From Candidatus Gastranaerophilales bacterium (lineage in GTDB: Bacteria; Cyanobacteriota; Vampirovibrionia; Gastranaerophilales; Gastranaerophilaceae): a DNA stretch of 64,000 nucleotides. Location of the stretch: NCBI GenBank assembly GCA_944324845.1, contig CALUXX010000001.1, forward strand, positions 124,001 through 188,000, given 5' to 3'. The position numbers and the translations under genes are program-made. Positions 19,591-27,595 of the stretch are shown here, piece by piece (position 1 is the first letter of the stretch; each line of letters opens with the position of its first letter). The notes under the pieces were generated by a model. It did no database searches. It was not told where the DNA came from and saw only the letters and a program-made list of their open reading frames with translations.

Positions 19591-20432
19591 TGAAAAAAAT
19601 TTTGAAAAGTTTTTCTATTCATTCTGTGTTGATTTTTACTTCGTTATTATCAATATTTCCTTTTATATGGCTTTTATCAACATCATTGAAAGGTAATAGC
19701 GAAAATATATTTGCTTATCCGCCTGCTTTAATACCTAAAGAATTTACTTTTGCCAATTATGTCGGTGTTTGGCATAGGGTTGATTTGATGAGGTATTTTA
19801 TTAACAGTATGGTTGTGGCAGGTGGTACTGTTATTTTGAATTTGATTTTATCATCTTTAGCCGGGTATCCTCTTGCAAGGATGGAATTTAAGGGGAAAAA
19901 GATTGCATTTTTTGCAATTCTTGCAACTATTATGGTTCCGTTTCAGGCTATTATGCTGCCTGTTTATTTGATTACGTTAAAACTTCATCTTGTTGATAGT
20001 GTAAATGATGTTGCAGGGTTTATTGGACTTGTTATGCCTTTTGCTGTTAGTGCTTTTGGAATATTTTTGATGCGTCAGGCATTTTTGGCTATTCCTCGAG
20101 AAATGGAAGAGGCTGCTATTGTTGATGGATGTAATGTTTTTCAAGTGTTTTGGAAAGTTCTGTTACCTATGGTTAAGCCTTCTTTAGCGGTACTTGCGAT
20201 TTTTACATTTATTGGTTCGTGGGGCGAATTTTTGTGGCCTAGTATTGTTTTAACTAAAGAATCTATGTTTACTTTGCCTGTTGGGATTAATAATTTGCAA
20301 GGGATGTTTTCTTCTAATTGGAGATATATCGCAGCAGGTTCTATAATTTCCACAATTCCGATTATTATATTTTTCCTTGCTATGCAAAAATATTTTATTG
20401 CTGGGGAAAATGAAGGTGCCGTTAAAGGCTAA
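19587..20432 (+). CDS. Sugar ABC transporter permease, MalG type
   Basis: A 281-residue second permease half, with the EAA loop EEAAIVDGCNVFQVFWKVLLP and the typical MalG C-terminus ending in KYFIAGENEGAVKG. It is translationally coupled to the MalF-type gene by a 4-bp overlap. A shared ATPase of the MsmK/UgpC kind encoded elsewhere would be needed to energise it; none is present in the window. Confidence 0.92.
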   Translation: MMKKILKSFSIHSVLIFTSLLSIFPFIWLLSTSLKGNSENIFAYPPALIPKEFTFANYVGVWHRVDLMRYFINSMVVAGGTVILNLILSSLAGYPLARMEFKGKKIAFFAILATIMVPFQAIMLPVYLITLKLHLVDSVNDVAGFIGLVMPFAVSAFGIFLMRQAFLAIPREMEEAAIVDGCNVFQVFWKVLLPMVKPSLAVLAIFTFIGSWGEFLWPSIVLTKESMFTLPVGINNLQGMFSSNWRYIAAGSIISTIPIIIFFLAMQKYFIAGENEGAVKG

Positions 20433-20507
20433 TTATAGAAAAATACTCTATTTAACGGATAGATATTTGGATTATCTCTGTTAATATTTTGATATAAGGG
20501 GAGAAGT

Positions 20508-21539
20508 ATGACCACATTAACTATTCGTGAAAAATTAGAAAAAAGAGAATTAGAATACCTAAGTGAATTTGCGACTAAGTCTGTAAATTCTGTTGGTAGA
20601 AAAATTAAAGAAGAACCGTCTGATTTAAGAACTGATTTTCAGCGTGACAGAGATAGAATTTTACATTCTAAAGCTTTTAGAAGACTTAAGCATAAAACTC
20701 AAGTTTTTTTATCTCCGTTTGATGATCATTTTAGAACTCGTTTAACTCATACTCTTGAAGTTTCTCAAATTGCAAGATCTATATCAAGAGCTTTGGATTT
20801 GAATGAGGATTTAACAGAAGCAATTTCGCTTGGGCACGATTTGGGACATACTCCTTTTGGGCATTGTGGGGAAAGTGTTCTTAATGAATTGAATGAAAAT
20901 GGTTTTCATCATAATCTTCAAAGTGTCAGAGTGGTTGAAGATTTGGAAAAATTAAATTTATGCCAAGAAACTATTGATGGTATCAGAACTCATTCTTGGG
21001 GGTATACTCCTAATACACCTGAGGCTAAAGTCGTTCAGCTTGCTGATAAGATTGCTTATATAAATCATGATATTGAAGATTCAATAAGGGCAGGTGTTAT
21101 TTCGCAAAGTGATTTGCCAAAAGATTGTATTGAATATTTTTCTGATACTCAAAGCAAACGGTTAAACAAAATGATTACCGAAATTGTTAAAAATTCAATA
21201 GGAAAATCTGAAATTTCCATGAGTGAAGAGGCTTGGGGTTATACCACAAAACTTAGAACCTGGATGTTTGAAAATGTTTATAGTGAAAAATCAACGGCTA
21301 AAGTCGAAGAGAAAAAAGCAAAACGTGTAATTAAAGAATTGTTCTTTTTGTACTATAACACTTTAAAACCTATTTGTTCTGAAGAAAAAACTGTAAGAAT
21401 CGTTACTGATTATATTTCAGGTATGACAGATAGGTATGCTATTGAAAGGTTTAAACAAAATTTTGTTCCGGTTGGTTTGAAATGCGGTGTCGGCGAAGAT
21501 AATTTGTTTAAATTAGTCAACGAAACTCCTTATTGTTAA
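20508..21539 (+). CDS. dgt: dGTPase-like HD-domain triphosphohydrolase
   Basis: Hydrolyses dNTPs to deoxynucleosides and triphosphate, trimming the dNTP pool. The protein has 343 residues and the HD metal site: His81 in THTLEVSQ, His110-Asp111 in LGHDLGHTPFGH, and a further Asp in DKIAYINHDIED. The N-terminal RTDFQRDRDRILHSKAFRRLKHKTQV is diagnostic of the dGTPase type 2 branch. GGGGAG is the ribosome site. A tyrosine recombinase follows after 28 bp. Confidence 0.9.
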   Translation: MTTLTIREKLEKRELEYLSEFATKSVNSVGRKIKEEPSDLRTDFQRDRDRILHSKAFRRLKHKTQVFLSPFDDHFRTRLTHTLEVSQIARSISRALDLNEDLTEAISLGHDLGHTPFGHCGESVLNELNENGFHHNLQSVRVVEDLEKLNLCQETIDGIRTHSWGYTPNTPEAKVVQLADKIAYINHDIEDSIRAGVISQSDLPKDCIEYFSDTQSKRLNKMITEIVKNSIGKSEISMSEEAWGYTTKLRTWMFENVYSEKSTAKVEEKKAKRVIKELFFLYYNTLKPICSEEKTVRIVTDYISGMTDRYAIERFKQNFVPVGLKCGVGEDNLFKLVNETPYC

Positions 21540-21554
21540 TCTTTTTAAAAAGAG

Positions 21555-21567
21555 TATAATCTGGTTT
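21555..21567 (+). promoter_or_regulatory. -10 box of the recombinase gene, leaderless type
   Basis: TATAAT (21555-21560) is 7 nt before the ATG at 21568, with a weak TTGTTA at 21533-21538 (16-nt spacer). No Shine-Dalgarno is seen. Confidence 0.5.
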
Positions 21568-22443
21568 ATGAATATTCAATTTGTTTCTGAATACTTGGAA
21601 TATCTTGAAATTGAAAAAGGGCTTAGCCAAAATACTTTGGATGCTTATAGAAGAGATTTGACTTTTTTTATTGATTTTTGTACTCAAAATAGTGAAAATG
21701 AAATTACTGATATAAAAAGAAGTGATATTACTTCTTATATAATGAAGTTAAAGCAAGAGAAATATACCCCCTCAAGTGTTGTTAGAAAATTGGCATCTAT
21801 TAGAGGCTTTTTTAAGTGGTTTTGTGCAAATGAATATGGTTCTAAAAATCCTGTTCAAACACTTGAACAACCAAAATTACCAAAGCATTTGCCTAAAGTT
21901 ATGACGATAGAAGAGTTGAATAGTATTATTAATTCTAATCTTAATACCCTTCAATCTTTGATTGTTGAATTGCTTTATGGCTGTGGGTTAAGAGTTTCGG
22001 AGTTGGTCAATCTTAACTTGAATGATATTGATATAAAATCTAAATATGTGAAATGCTATGGTAAAGGTTCAAAAGAAAGAATTGTTCCATTTGGTGAAAA
22101 AGCTAAAAATGCGTTGAAAAAATATTTTAAGGAACGTGAGTTTATTGTTCTAAATAATAAACTTGAAAAAAATAAAAAACTTCTTTTGAAAAATAACGGA
22201 AAAAATGTTACAAGACAAGATGTTTATAATTTTATTCGCTCTCAGGGTGAGAAAATTCACAAACATATTTCTCCGCATACCTTAAGACATAGTTTTGCTA
22301 CTCATTTGCTTGAAAATGGCGCAGATTTAAGGGTTGTTCAAGAACTTTTAGGGCACAGTGATGTATCTACTACTCAGTTATATACTCACATAACTAAAAA
22401 ACGCCTTAAAGAAGTATATTTTGCAATAAATAAAGACTCGTGA
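21568..22443 (+). CDS. xerC: Tyrosine recombinase XerC/XerD
   Basis: A site-specific recombinase, most likely the one resolving chromosome dimers at dif. At 291 residues it has a SAM-like N-terminal DNA-binding domain (1-100) and the full catalytic set: Arg142 (GCGLRVSEL), Lys166 (YGKGSKERIVP), His237 and Arg240 (SPHTLRHSFATHLL), His263 (LLGHSDVSTTQ) and Tyr272 (LYTH). Whether it is called XerC or XerD cannot be settled from one copy. The complete active site and lack of flanking repeats argue for a housekeeping role rather than an integron or phage integrase. Confidence 0.9.
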   Translation: MNIQFVSEYLEYLEIEKGLSQNTLDAYRRDLTFFIDFCTQNSENEITDIKRSDITSYIMKLKQEKYTPSSVVRKLASIRGFFKWFCANEYGSKNPVQTLEQPKLPKHLPKVMTIEELNSIINSNLNTLQSLIVELLYGCGLRVSELVNLNLNDIDIKSKYVKCYGKGSKERIVPFGEKAKNALKKYFKEREFIVLNNKLEKNKKLLLKNNGKNVTRQDVYNFIRSQGEKIHKHISPHTLRHSFATHLLENGADLRVVQELLGHSDVSTTQLYTHITKKRLKEVYFAINKDS

Positions 22444-22455
22444 TAATATGAAATT

Positions 22456-23175
22456 ATGCTAAAGGTTTTTATATCAGGACTCGAAAGACAAACAGGTAAA
22501 ACTATTGTTGGAGCAGGTCTTGCTGCAACAATGCAAAGTTTGTCGTATTCAACCTCTGTTTACAAACCTATTCAAACAAATGCAACGGTTTTGCATGGGT
22601 TCAAAACATCCCCTGATTTAACCGTAATTAAAAAATTTGATCCTAATATTTCAACGGATTCTACTTATGTTTTGAAAAGTTCTGCACCTCCTTTTATTAG
22701 TTCTTATGAAGATGGGGTAAAAATTGATATAAATACAATTTATAATGATTTTTTAACTGTTGATAAAAATTGTGATTGCCTTATTGTGGAAGGTTCTAAT
22801 AGTATTGCAACTCCTATTGCGGAGCATTTTACAGAATTAGATTTGGTTAAATCACTTAACCTTCCTTTAATTCTTGTTATCAATCCTAAGGTTACTCCTG
22901 TTGAAAGAGCTTTGACCGGAATAAATTATATCCAAAATAACCATTGTAGATTTTTGGGGGTTATTTTGAATAGATTTGATGAAGATTCTGATGTGTTGGA
23001 AGAAAAATATTATCCGCAGATTTTAAAGGAATTTGTTTCCGTTAAAGTTTTGGGCACTATTCCTGATTATGATAAAATCCAAACTTTTGCCCCTGAACTT
23101 TTGATTGCTGATACTTTAAACCATGTTAATATTGAAGAAATTTTTGGGCTTAAGATAGCGAAATTGAACGATTAA
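22456..23175 (+). CDS. bioD: Dethiobiotin synthetase-like P-loop protein
   Basis: A 239-residue AAA_26/BioD-fold ATPase. It starts MLKVFISGLERQTGKT, with the P-loop at 8-16 where BioD usually has GTDTGVGKT. Other matching parts are VYKPIQT (BioD VxKPVQ), LIVEGSNSIATPI (BioD VEGAGG-like), LILVINPK and GVILNRFD. The altered P-loop and missing double Gly mean a related function is possible, such as the BioD-like domain of phosphotransacetylase. No other biotin gene is near. It starts 12 bp after xerC and is probably co-transcribed or has a very close promoter (TAATAT 6 nt before ATG). Confidence 0.65.
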   Translation: MLKVFISGLERQTGKTIVGAGLAATMQSLSYSTSVYKPIQTNATVLHGFKTSPDLTVIKKFDPNISTDSTYVLKSSAPPFISSYEDGVKIDINTIYNDFLTVDKNCDCLIVEGSNSIATPIAEHFTELDLVKSLNLPLILVINPKVTPVERALTGINYIQNNHCRFLGVILNRFDEDSDVLEEKYYPQILKEFVSVKVLGTIPDYDKIQTFAPELLIADTLNHVNIEEIFGLKIAKLND

Positions 23176-23303
23176 TCCATAATCTCACTTTTTGGTATGA
23201 GGTTACTTTAATCATTTTAAGTTATTTTCATCTTTTTAAATGATGTCTATTTCCTAGGATATTATAAAATTATAATGTGAAAGGAAACTGATGGGGCAGG
23301 TAA

Positions 23304-24128
23304 ATGGAAGAAAATTTCAGTTTTACGTCGTATAGTAATATTAAAAGACTTTCTGAATCCGAGTTATCTCAATTATGGGAAAGATATTTGGCTGATAAGT
23401 CTAATAAAAAATTTAGAGATGAAATTATTGTTCAGTATATTTACCTTGTTCGTTATGCTGTTAGCAGAATTAAAGTTTCTTTGCCTGTGACTATTTCTAT
23501 TGAAGATATTACAGGTTATGGGGTTGAAGGTTTAATTAATGCTGTAGAAAGATTTTCACCTTTAAAAAATGCAAGATTTGAAACTTATGCCCTAATCAGA
23601 ATTAGGGGTTCTATTCTTGATAAAATTCGCTCTCAAGACTTTTTACCAAGAAGTGTAAGAAAGAAAATTAAAGAAATTAAGCAAGCTGCTGAACTTTTGA
23701 AACAACAATTTGGTAGGACTCCTACTTCAGGTGAGATTGCCGAATATCTTGATATGGAAGTTGATAAGGTAAATGCTATTATTTCTGAAGATGTTACAAT
23801 TACATCTATTTATGATAAAAAAGGTTCTTCTGATGATAGTATGGAAATTATTGATACCATTGAAGATTCTAATAAGTTAACACCTCAAGAAATGATGGAA
23901 GAAAAAAATGTTAAAACTGATCTTCAGCGAGCATTACAAAGACTTCCTGAACGTGAGAGAGTTTTGATGGTTCTTTATTATCAAGAAAATATGACGATGA
24001 AAGAAATTGGTGAAACTTTAAATATGTCAGAATCCAGAGTTTGCCAGCTTCATGCTCAAGCTATTATGAAATTGAAAAATATTCTTAATGAAAATAGAAC
24101 TTCAAGACTTCAACAAGCTATTGTCTAA
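23304..24128 (+). CDS. Alternative sigma factor, FliA/WhiG type
   Basis: 274 residues with sigma region 2 (FRDEIIVQYIYLVRYAVSRI; YGVEGLINAVERFSP; FETYALIRIRGSILDKIRS), region 3 (RSVRKKIKEIKQAAELLKQ) and region 4 (LPERERVLMVLYYQENMTMKEIGETL, then SESRVCQLHAQAIMKLK). The RGSILDKIRSQDFLPRSVR segment is the hallmark of sigma-28 (FliA, SigD, WhiG). It may drive flagellar, pilus or envelope genes; an OmpA-like gene lies convergent at its 3' end. A start one codon cluster upstream is out of frame, so ATG 23304, after GGGGCAGG, is kept. Confidence 0.88.
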   Translation: MEENFSFTSYSNIKRLSESELSQLWERYLADKSNKKFRDEIIVQYIYLVRYAVSRIKVSLPVTISIEDITGYGVEGLINAVERFSPLKNARFETYALIRIRGSILDKIRSQDFLPRSVRKKIKEIKQAAELLKQQFGRTPTSGEIAEYLDMEVDKVNAIISEDVTITSIYDKKGSSDDSMEIIDTIEDSNKLTPQEMMEEKNVKTDLQRALQRLPERERVLMVLYYQENMTMKEIGETLNMSESRVCQLHAQAIMKLKNILNENRTSRLQQAIV

Positions 24129-24684
24129 AATTATCTTCATAGTTAAAGATTACAAAATCTATTCTCTCTTGCATTGAGTTATTGTTTTCATTATAAAACG
24201 GTATAATTTCTCCAAAACCGTTTGCTCTGAGTTTTTTCGGTGGAATTTCTTTTGATATTAAATAGCTTACTATATCATTAGCTCTAACTATTGATAATTC
24301 CCAGTTTGACATGTAATCTGAATTTTCAAAGGAAGTTGCAGTTGTGTTGCTTTCTATCAGACAAGGTTTATCAAGATTTTTTATTAACCTTGCCATAATA
24401 TCTAATATACCAAAAGCATTTTCTTTCAATTTGTCTTTCCCTTCATCGTAAAACATATATCCGTTTATGCTTACTACAACTCCCATTGGTATTATTGTGT
24501 AAACTATATTGTCAAAACTGCTCAAGTTTTCTCTAAATAATTTTTCTATTTCTGCATTTGATTTGTAGTTGTAATCTGATAAACTGGCTTTTATTTTCAA
24601 ATTTTGCGGATACAGTTCTGTTGCATTACCTTGTGGTAATTGTGCTAATAGTATTATTAAAACTGCTAATAAGTATTTAATCAA
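24118..24684 (-). CDS. OmpA/MotB-like peptidoglycan-binding protein
   Basis: With the TTG start at 24684 the protein is 188 residues and opens with a clean signal peptide (IKYLLAVLIILLAQLPQGNA). AAGAGG lies 8 nt before this TTG, while the longer frame from ATG 24714 would put that ribosome site inside the gene. The C-terminal part has the OmpA-family layout: a beta strand (VVVSINGYMFYDEGKDKLK), ELSIVRANDIVSYLI, then LRANGFGEIIPFYNEN and RIDFVIF. Such domains hold the cell wall and occur in MotB and OmpA-type proteins. It overlaps the sigma gene by 11 bp, tail to tail. Confidence 0.72.
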   Translation of the reverse strand: MIKYLLAVLIILLAQLPQGNATELYPQNLKIKASLSDYNYKSNAEIEKLFRENLSSFDNIVYTIIPMGVVVSINGYMFYDEGKDKLKENAFGILDIMARLIKNLDKPCLIESNTTATSFENSDYMSNWELSIVRANDIVSYLISKEIPPKKLRANGFGEIIPFYNENNNSMQERIDFVIFNYEDNFRQ

Positions 24685-24687
24685 AAT

Positions 24688-24714
24688 GACAATCCTCTTA
24701 AAAAGAATTGTCAT
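24688..24714. promoter_or_regulatory. Inverted repeat at the OmpA-like gene start
   Basis: TGACAAT and ATTGTCA, 7-bp perfect arms with a 13-nt spacer containing the complement of the ribosome site AAGAGG. In RNA it would form a hairpin presenting the Shine-Dalgarno in its loop; as DNA it may be an operator. Confidence 0.35.
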
Positions 24715-24747
24715 TTAAAAATTGATAACTAACTATTAGACAACAAG

Positions 24748-25965
24748 TTATGGTTTAGTGATTACAAGAACATATTTGTCATCTACAAAATATTTTTTAG
24801 CACATTCCAAAATCTGTTCTGCTGTAACTTCTTTTACCATTTCTTTAATTTTGTCAGTATAATCAAAATCAAAACCTATTACACCATATTTAGCATAAGA
24901 GCATGCTTGCTGTAGATTTGTTTCTTCCAGGAACGCGCATTTCCCAATTAGATTGTTCTTTGCATCAGCAAGTTCTTTTTCTGATACAGGGTAAGTTTTA
25001 ATTTTATTGATTTCTTCATTAAATCCTTGTAGCGATACATTAATATTTTTCGCTTCTGTTGCTATGTAAATCATGAAGTTTCCAGCAAGTTTGTATGTTT
25101 CGTAAGAACTTCTAACAACGTATGCAAGACCTTTTTTATCTCTTAATTCAAGGAATAATCTTGAAGATAGCCCGCTTGCACCAAGAATTATATTTAATAA
25201 AATTAGCGCAGGATAATCTTTTTCTCCGTATGTTGGAACTTGCCAACCTTTAATTATATGTGCTTGATTTAAATCAGCTTTAACATTTTCTGCTTGTTTT
25301 GTTTCTGTTAATATTGGCTGTTCAATATTGTAATCATTATCTATTGATTTTGGAAGTTCACCTAAAGTGTTTTCGATTTGTGGAAGAATTTCATCTTTAG
25401 ATGTTGCGCCTACTATTGCCAATACTTTTTTGCTGTTATTTAAAATGGATTGATAAGCTTCAATTACGTCTTGTTTTGTTATTTTGTCAATATTTTCCAA
25501 GATTTTTGTCATTGAATTTCCGTAATAATGATTTTCAAACATTGTTCGGCAATACAAATCCATTGTTGCTGTTTTTGGAGAATCAAGTTCTGCGGAAATT
25601 TCGCCTATCAATTTGGTTTTTTCTTTTTCAAATTCTTCAAATGTAGAATTTGTTATAACTTCGTTTAATAATTCAACGGCTTTTGAAAAATCTTCGTTTA
25701 AGCATACAAATTTGAATCTCAAGTAATTTGGGAATAATTCGCAAGATAAATCTATTGCATATTTTTCAAATTCATTTGCTAATTGTTCTGAATTATAGTT
25801 TTTAGTGCCTTGTAGAAGTAATCTTGCTACAAGTGAATATATACCGGGAATTTTTTCGGCATTATTTACTGATAAATTGAAACATAATGCCATTCTAGGT
25901 GTGTTTTTATTATTTTTGTATATGTAATTTATATTATTTTTTAATTTTGAAATTTCTCTATCCAT
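24748..25965 (-). CDS. M16-family peptidase-like protein without zinc motif
   Basis: About 405 residues with the M16 (insulinase/mitochondrial processing peptidase) two-domain layout. Where active members have HxxEH, this one reads GIYSLVARLLLQGTKNYNSEQ, so both His and the Glu are lost. The second-domain substrate motif is kept: SSRLFLELRDKKGLAYVVRSSYE. This pattern is typical of the non-catalytic beta-type subunit that pairs with an active M16 protein. No partner is adjacent. The frame also has a GTG at 25983; ATG 25965 is used, though GGAG is rather far from it. Divergent from comM. Confidence 0.8.
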   Translation of the reverse strand: MDREISKLKNNINYIYKNNKNTPRMALCFNLSVNNAEKIPGIYSLVARLLLQGTKNYNSEQLANEFEKYAIDLSCELFPNYLRFKFVCLNEDFSKAVELLNEVITNSTFEEFEKEKTKLIGEISAELDSPKTATMDLYCRTMFENHYYGNSMTKILENIDKITKQDVIEAYQSILNNSKKVLAIVGATSKDEILPQIENTLGELPKSIDNDYNIEQPILTETKQAENVKADLNQAHIIKGWQVPTYGEKDYPALILLNIILGASGLSSRLFLELRDKKGLAYVVRSSYETYKLAGNFMIYIATEAKNINVSLQGFNEEINKIKTYPVSEKELADAKNNLIGKCAFLEETNLQQACSYAKYGVIGFDFDYTDKIKEMVKEVTAEQILECAKKYFVDDKYVLVITKP

Positions 25966-26034
25966 CTTTTTTATACTCTCCACTGGATAATTTTACCATA
26001 ATGTTATTGAAAAGACAAATAAACTTGCTTATGT

Positions 26035-26046
26035 TATACTGGCCGT
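26035..26046 (+). promoter_or_regulatory. -10 box of comM, leaderless type
   Basis: TATACT (26035-26040) followed by GGCCGT and the ATG at 26047. No Shine-Dalgarno and no clear -35. Confidence 0.45.
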
Positions 26047-27591
26047 ATGGTTAACACAGTAAAAACAACGACAGTAATAGGGCTTAATGCTTATGTAGTT
26101 TCTGTTGAAACGGATGTAGTAAATTCTCTTCCTGGAATTTCTATTGTGGGTTTGCCTGATGCATCTGTAAACGAGGCTCGTGACAGAGTTAAGTCAGCGA
26201 TTAAAAATTCAGGATATACTTTTCCTTCTAAAAAAGTTGTTATAAATCTTGCGCCTGCGGATTTAAAAAAAGTAGGAACAAGTTTTGATTTGCCTATTGC
26301 TGTTGGAATTTTGACTGAAGAAGAAGTTTTAGAAAGTGAAAAACTTAAGGATTACGCATTTATTGGTGAATTGTCTTTAGATGGTTCTATTCGTGGGGTA
26401 AACGGAGTTTTGCCTCTTGTTTTAGGACTTATGGAAGCTGGTGTTAAAAATGTTATTGTTCCGCAAGCAAATGTTAATGAGGCAGCACTTTGTGTTGGGA
26501 TTAATGTTTATGGGGCGCAGCATTTGACGCAAGTTGTTAATCATTTTGTTGATTGTCCAATAAAAAAGACATTTATTGATGTTAATGAATATCTTAAAAA
26601 TAATATTGAGCAAAATTATACGTATGATTTTAAAGATGTAAAAGGACAAAAGAAGGCTAAAAAAGCTTTAGAAATTGCAGCAGCAGGCGGGCATAATATT
26701 CTTATGATAGGTTCTCCGGGGTCTGGCAAAACTCTTATGGCAAAATGCTTTGCTTCAATTTTGCCACCATTAGAGTTGTCAGAAGCACTTGAGCTTACTA
26801 AAATTTATAGTGTATGCGGACTTTTATCTGATGATGAACCATTAATGGTTAAGCGACCTTTTAGAGCTGTCCATCATACAGCCTCTGCCAATGGTATTAT
26901 TGGTGGTGGCAGCACTCCAAAGCCGGGTGAAATTACTCTTGCTAATCGTGGGGTTTTGTTTTTGGATGAAATGGTAGAATTCCCTCGTCAAGTTTTGGAA
27001 GTTTTAAGACAGCCATTAGAAGATGGTGAGATTGTCATTTCAAGGGCAAAACATTCTATAAAATATCCGGCGAAATTCATTTTGCTGGGTGCAATGAACC
27101 CTTGTCCTTGCGGGTTTTTAGGTGATAAAGAAAAACATTGTACTTGTTCTGATTATCAAATAAGCAGATATCTTGCCAAATTGTCAGGACCTTTGCTTGA
27201 TAGAATTGATATTCAAGTTGATGTTCCAAGATTAACAACAGAAGAACTTCTTAATTCTACTGATAATGAAGAAGATTCTAATACTATCAGAAATCGTGTT
27301 GTAAAAGCAAGAATGATGCAAATTGAAAGATATAAAAATGAAAATATTTTGACTAATTCTGAATTAAATTCTGAATTGATAAAAAAATATTGTAAAATTG
27401 ATGAAAAATCTCAGGAACTTTTAAAAGTTGCGATAGTAAAATATCAACTTTCCGGCAGAAGATATGATAGAATTTTAAAACTTGCAAGAACTATTGCTGA
27501 TCTTGATAATAGTGTTGATATTAAACAAATTCACCTGATGCAGGCACTTCAATTCAAGGTTTTTAATGCAGAAACTTATGGGAAGGTTTAA
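26047..27591 (+). CDS. comM: ComM/YifB AAA+ ATPase (Mg-chelatase-like)
   Basis: A 514-residue protein with an N-terminal Lon-protease-like fold (GLPDASVNEARDRVKSAIKN), a central AAA+ module with Walker A GSPGSGKT at 222-229, and a C-terminal Mg-chelatase-like region (NPCPCGFLGD, then LSGPLLDRIDIQVDVP, LSGRRYDRILKLARTIADL). ComM is a hexameric helicase promoting branch migration during natural transformation. Together with pilT and prepilin-like genes this hints at DNA uptake, though the competence channel is not in this window. Confidence 0.92.
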   Translation: MVNTVKTTTVIGLNAYVVSVETDVVNSLPGISIVGLPDASVNEARDRVKSAIKNSGYTFPSKKVVINLAPADLKKVGTSFDLPIAVGILTEEEVLESEKLKDYAFIGELSLDGSIRGVNGVLPLVLGLMEAGVKNVIVPQANVNEAALCVGINVYGAQHLTQVVNHFVDCPIKKTFIDVNEYLKNNIEQNYTYDFKDVKGQKKAKKALEIAAAGGHNILMIGSPGSGKTLMAKCFASILPPLELSEALELTKIYSVCGLLSDDEPLMVKRPFRAVHHTASANGIIGGGSTPKPGEITLANRGVLFLDEMVEFPRQVLEVLRQPLEDGEIVISRAKHSIKYPAKFILLGAMNPCPCGFLGDKEKHCTCSDYQISRYLAKLSGPLLDRIDIQVDVPRLTTEELLNSTDNEEDSNTIRNRVVKARMMQIERYKNENILTNSELNSELIKKYCKIDEKSQELLKVAIVKYQLSGRRYDRILKLARTIADLDNSVDIKQIHLMQALQFKVFNAETYGKV

Positions 27592-27595
27592 TTTA

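Noticed and set aside
21568-22443. Integrase of a mobile element
   Set aside because: No attachment-site repeats, tRNA target or cargo genes flank it; a housekeeping Xer recombinase is the simpler reading.
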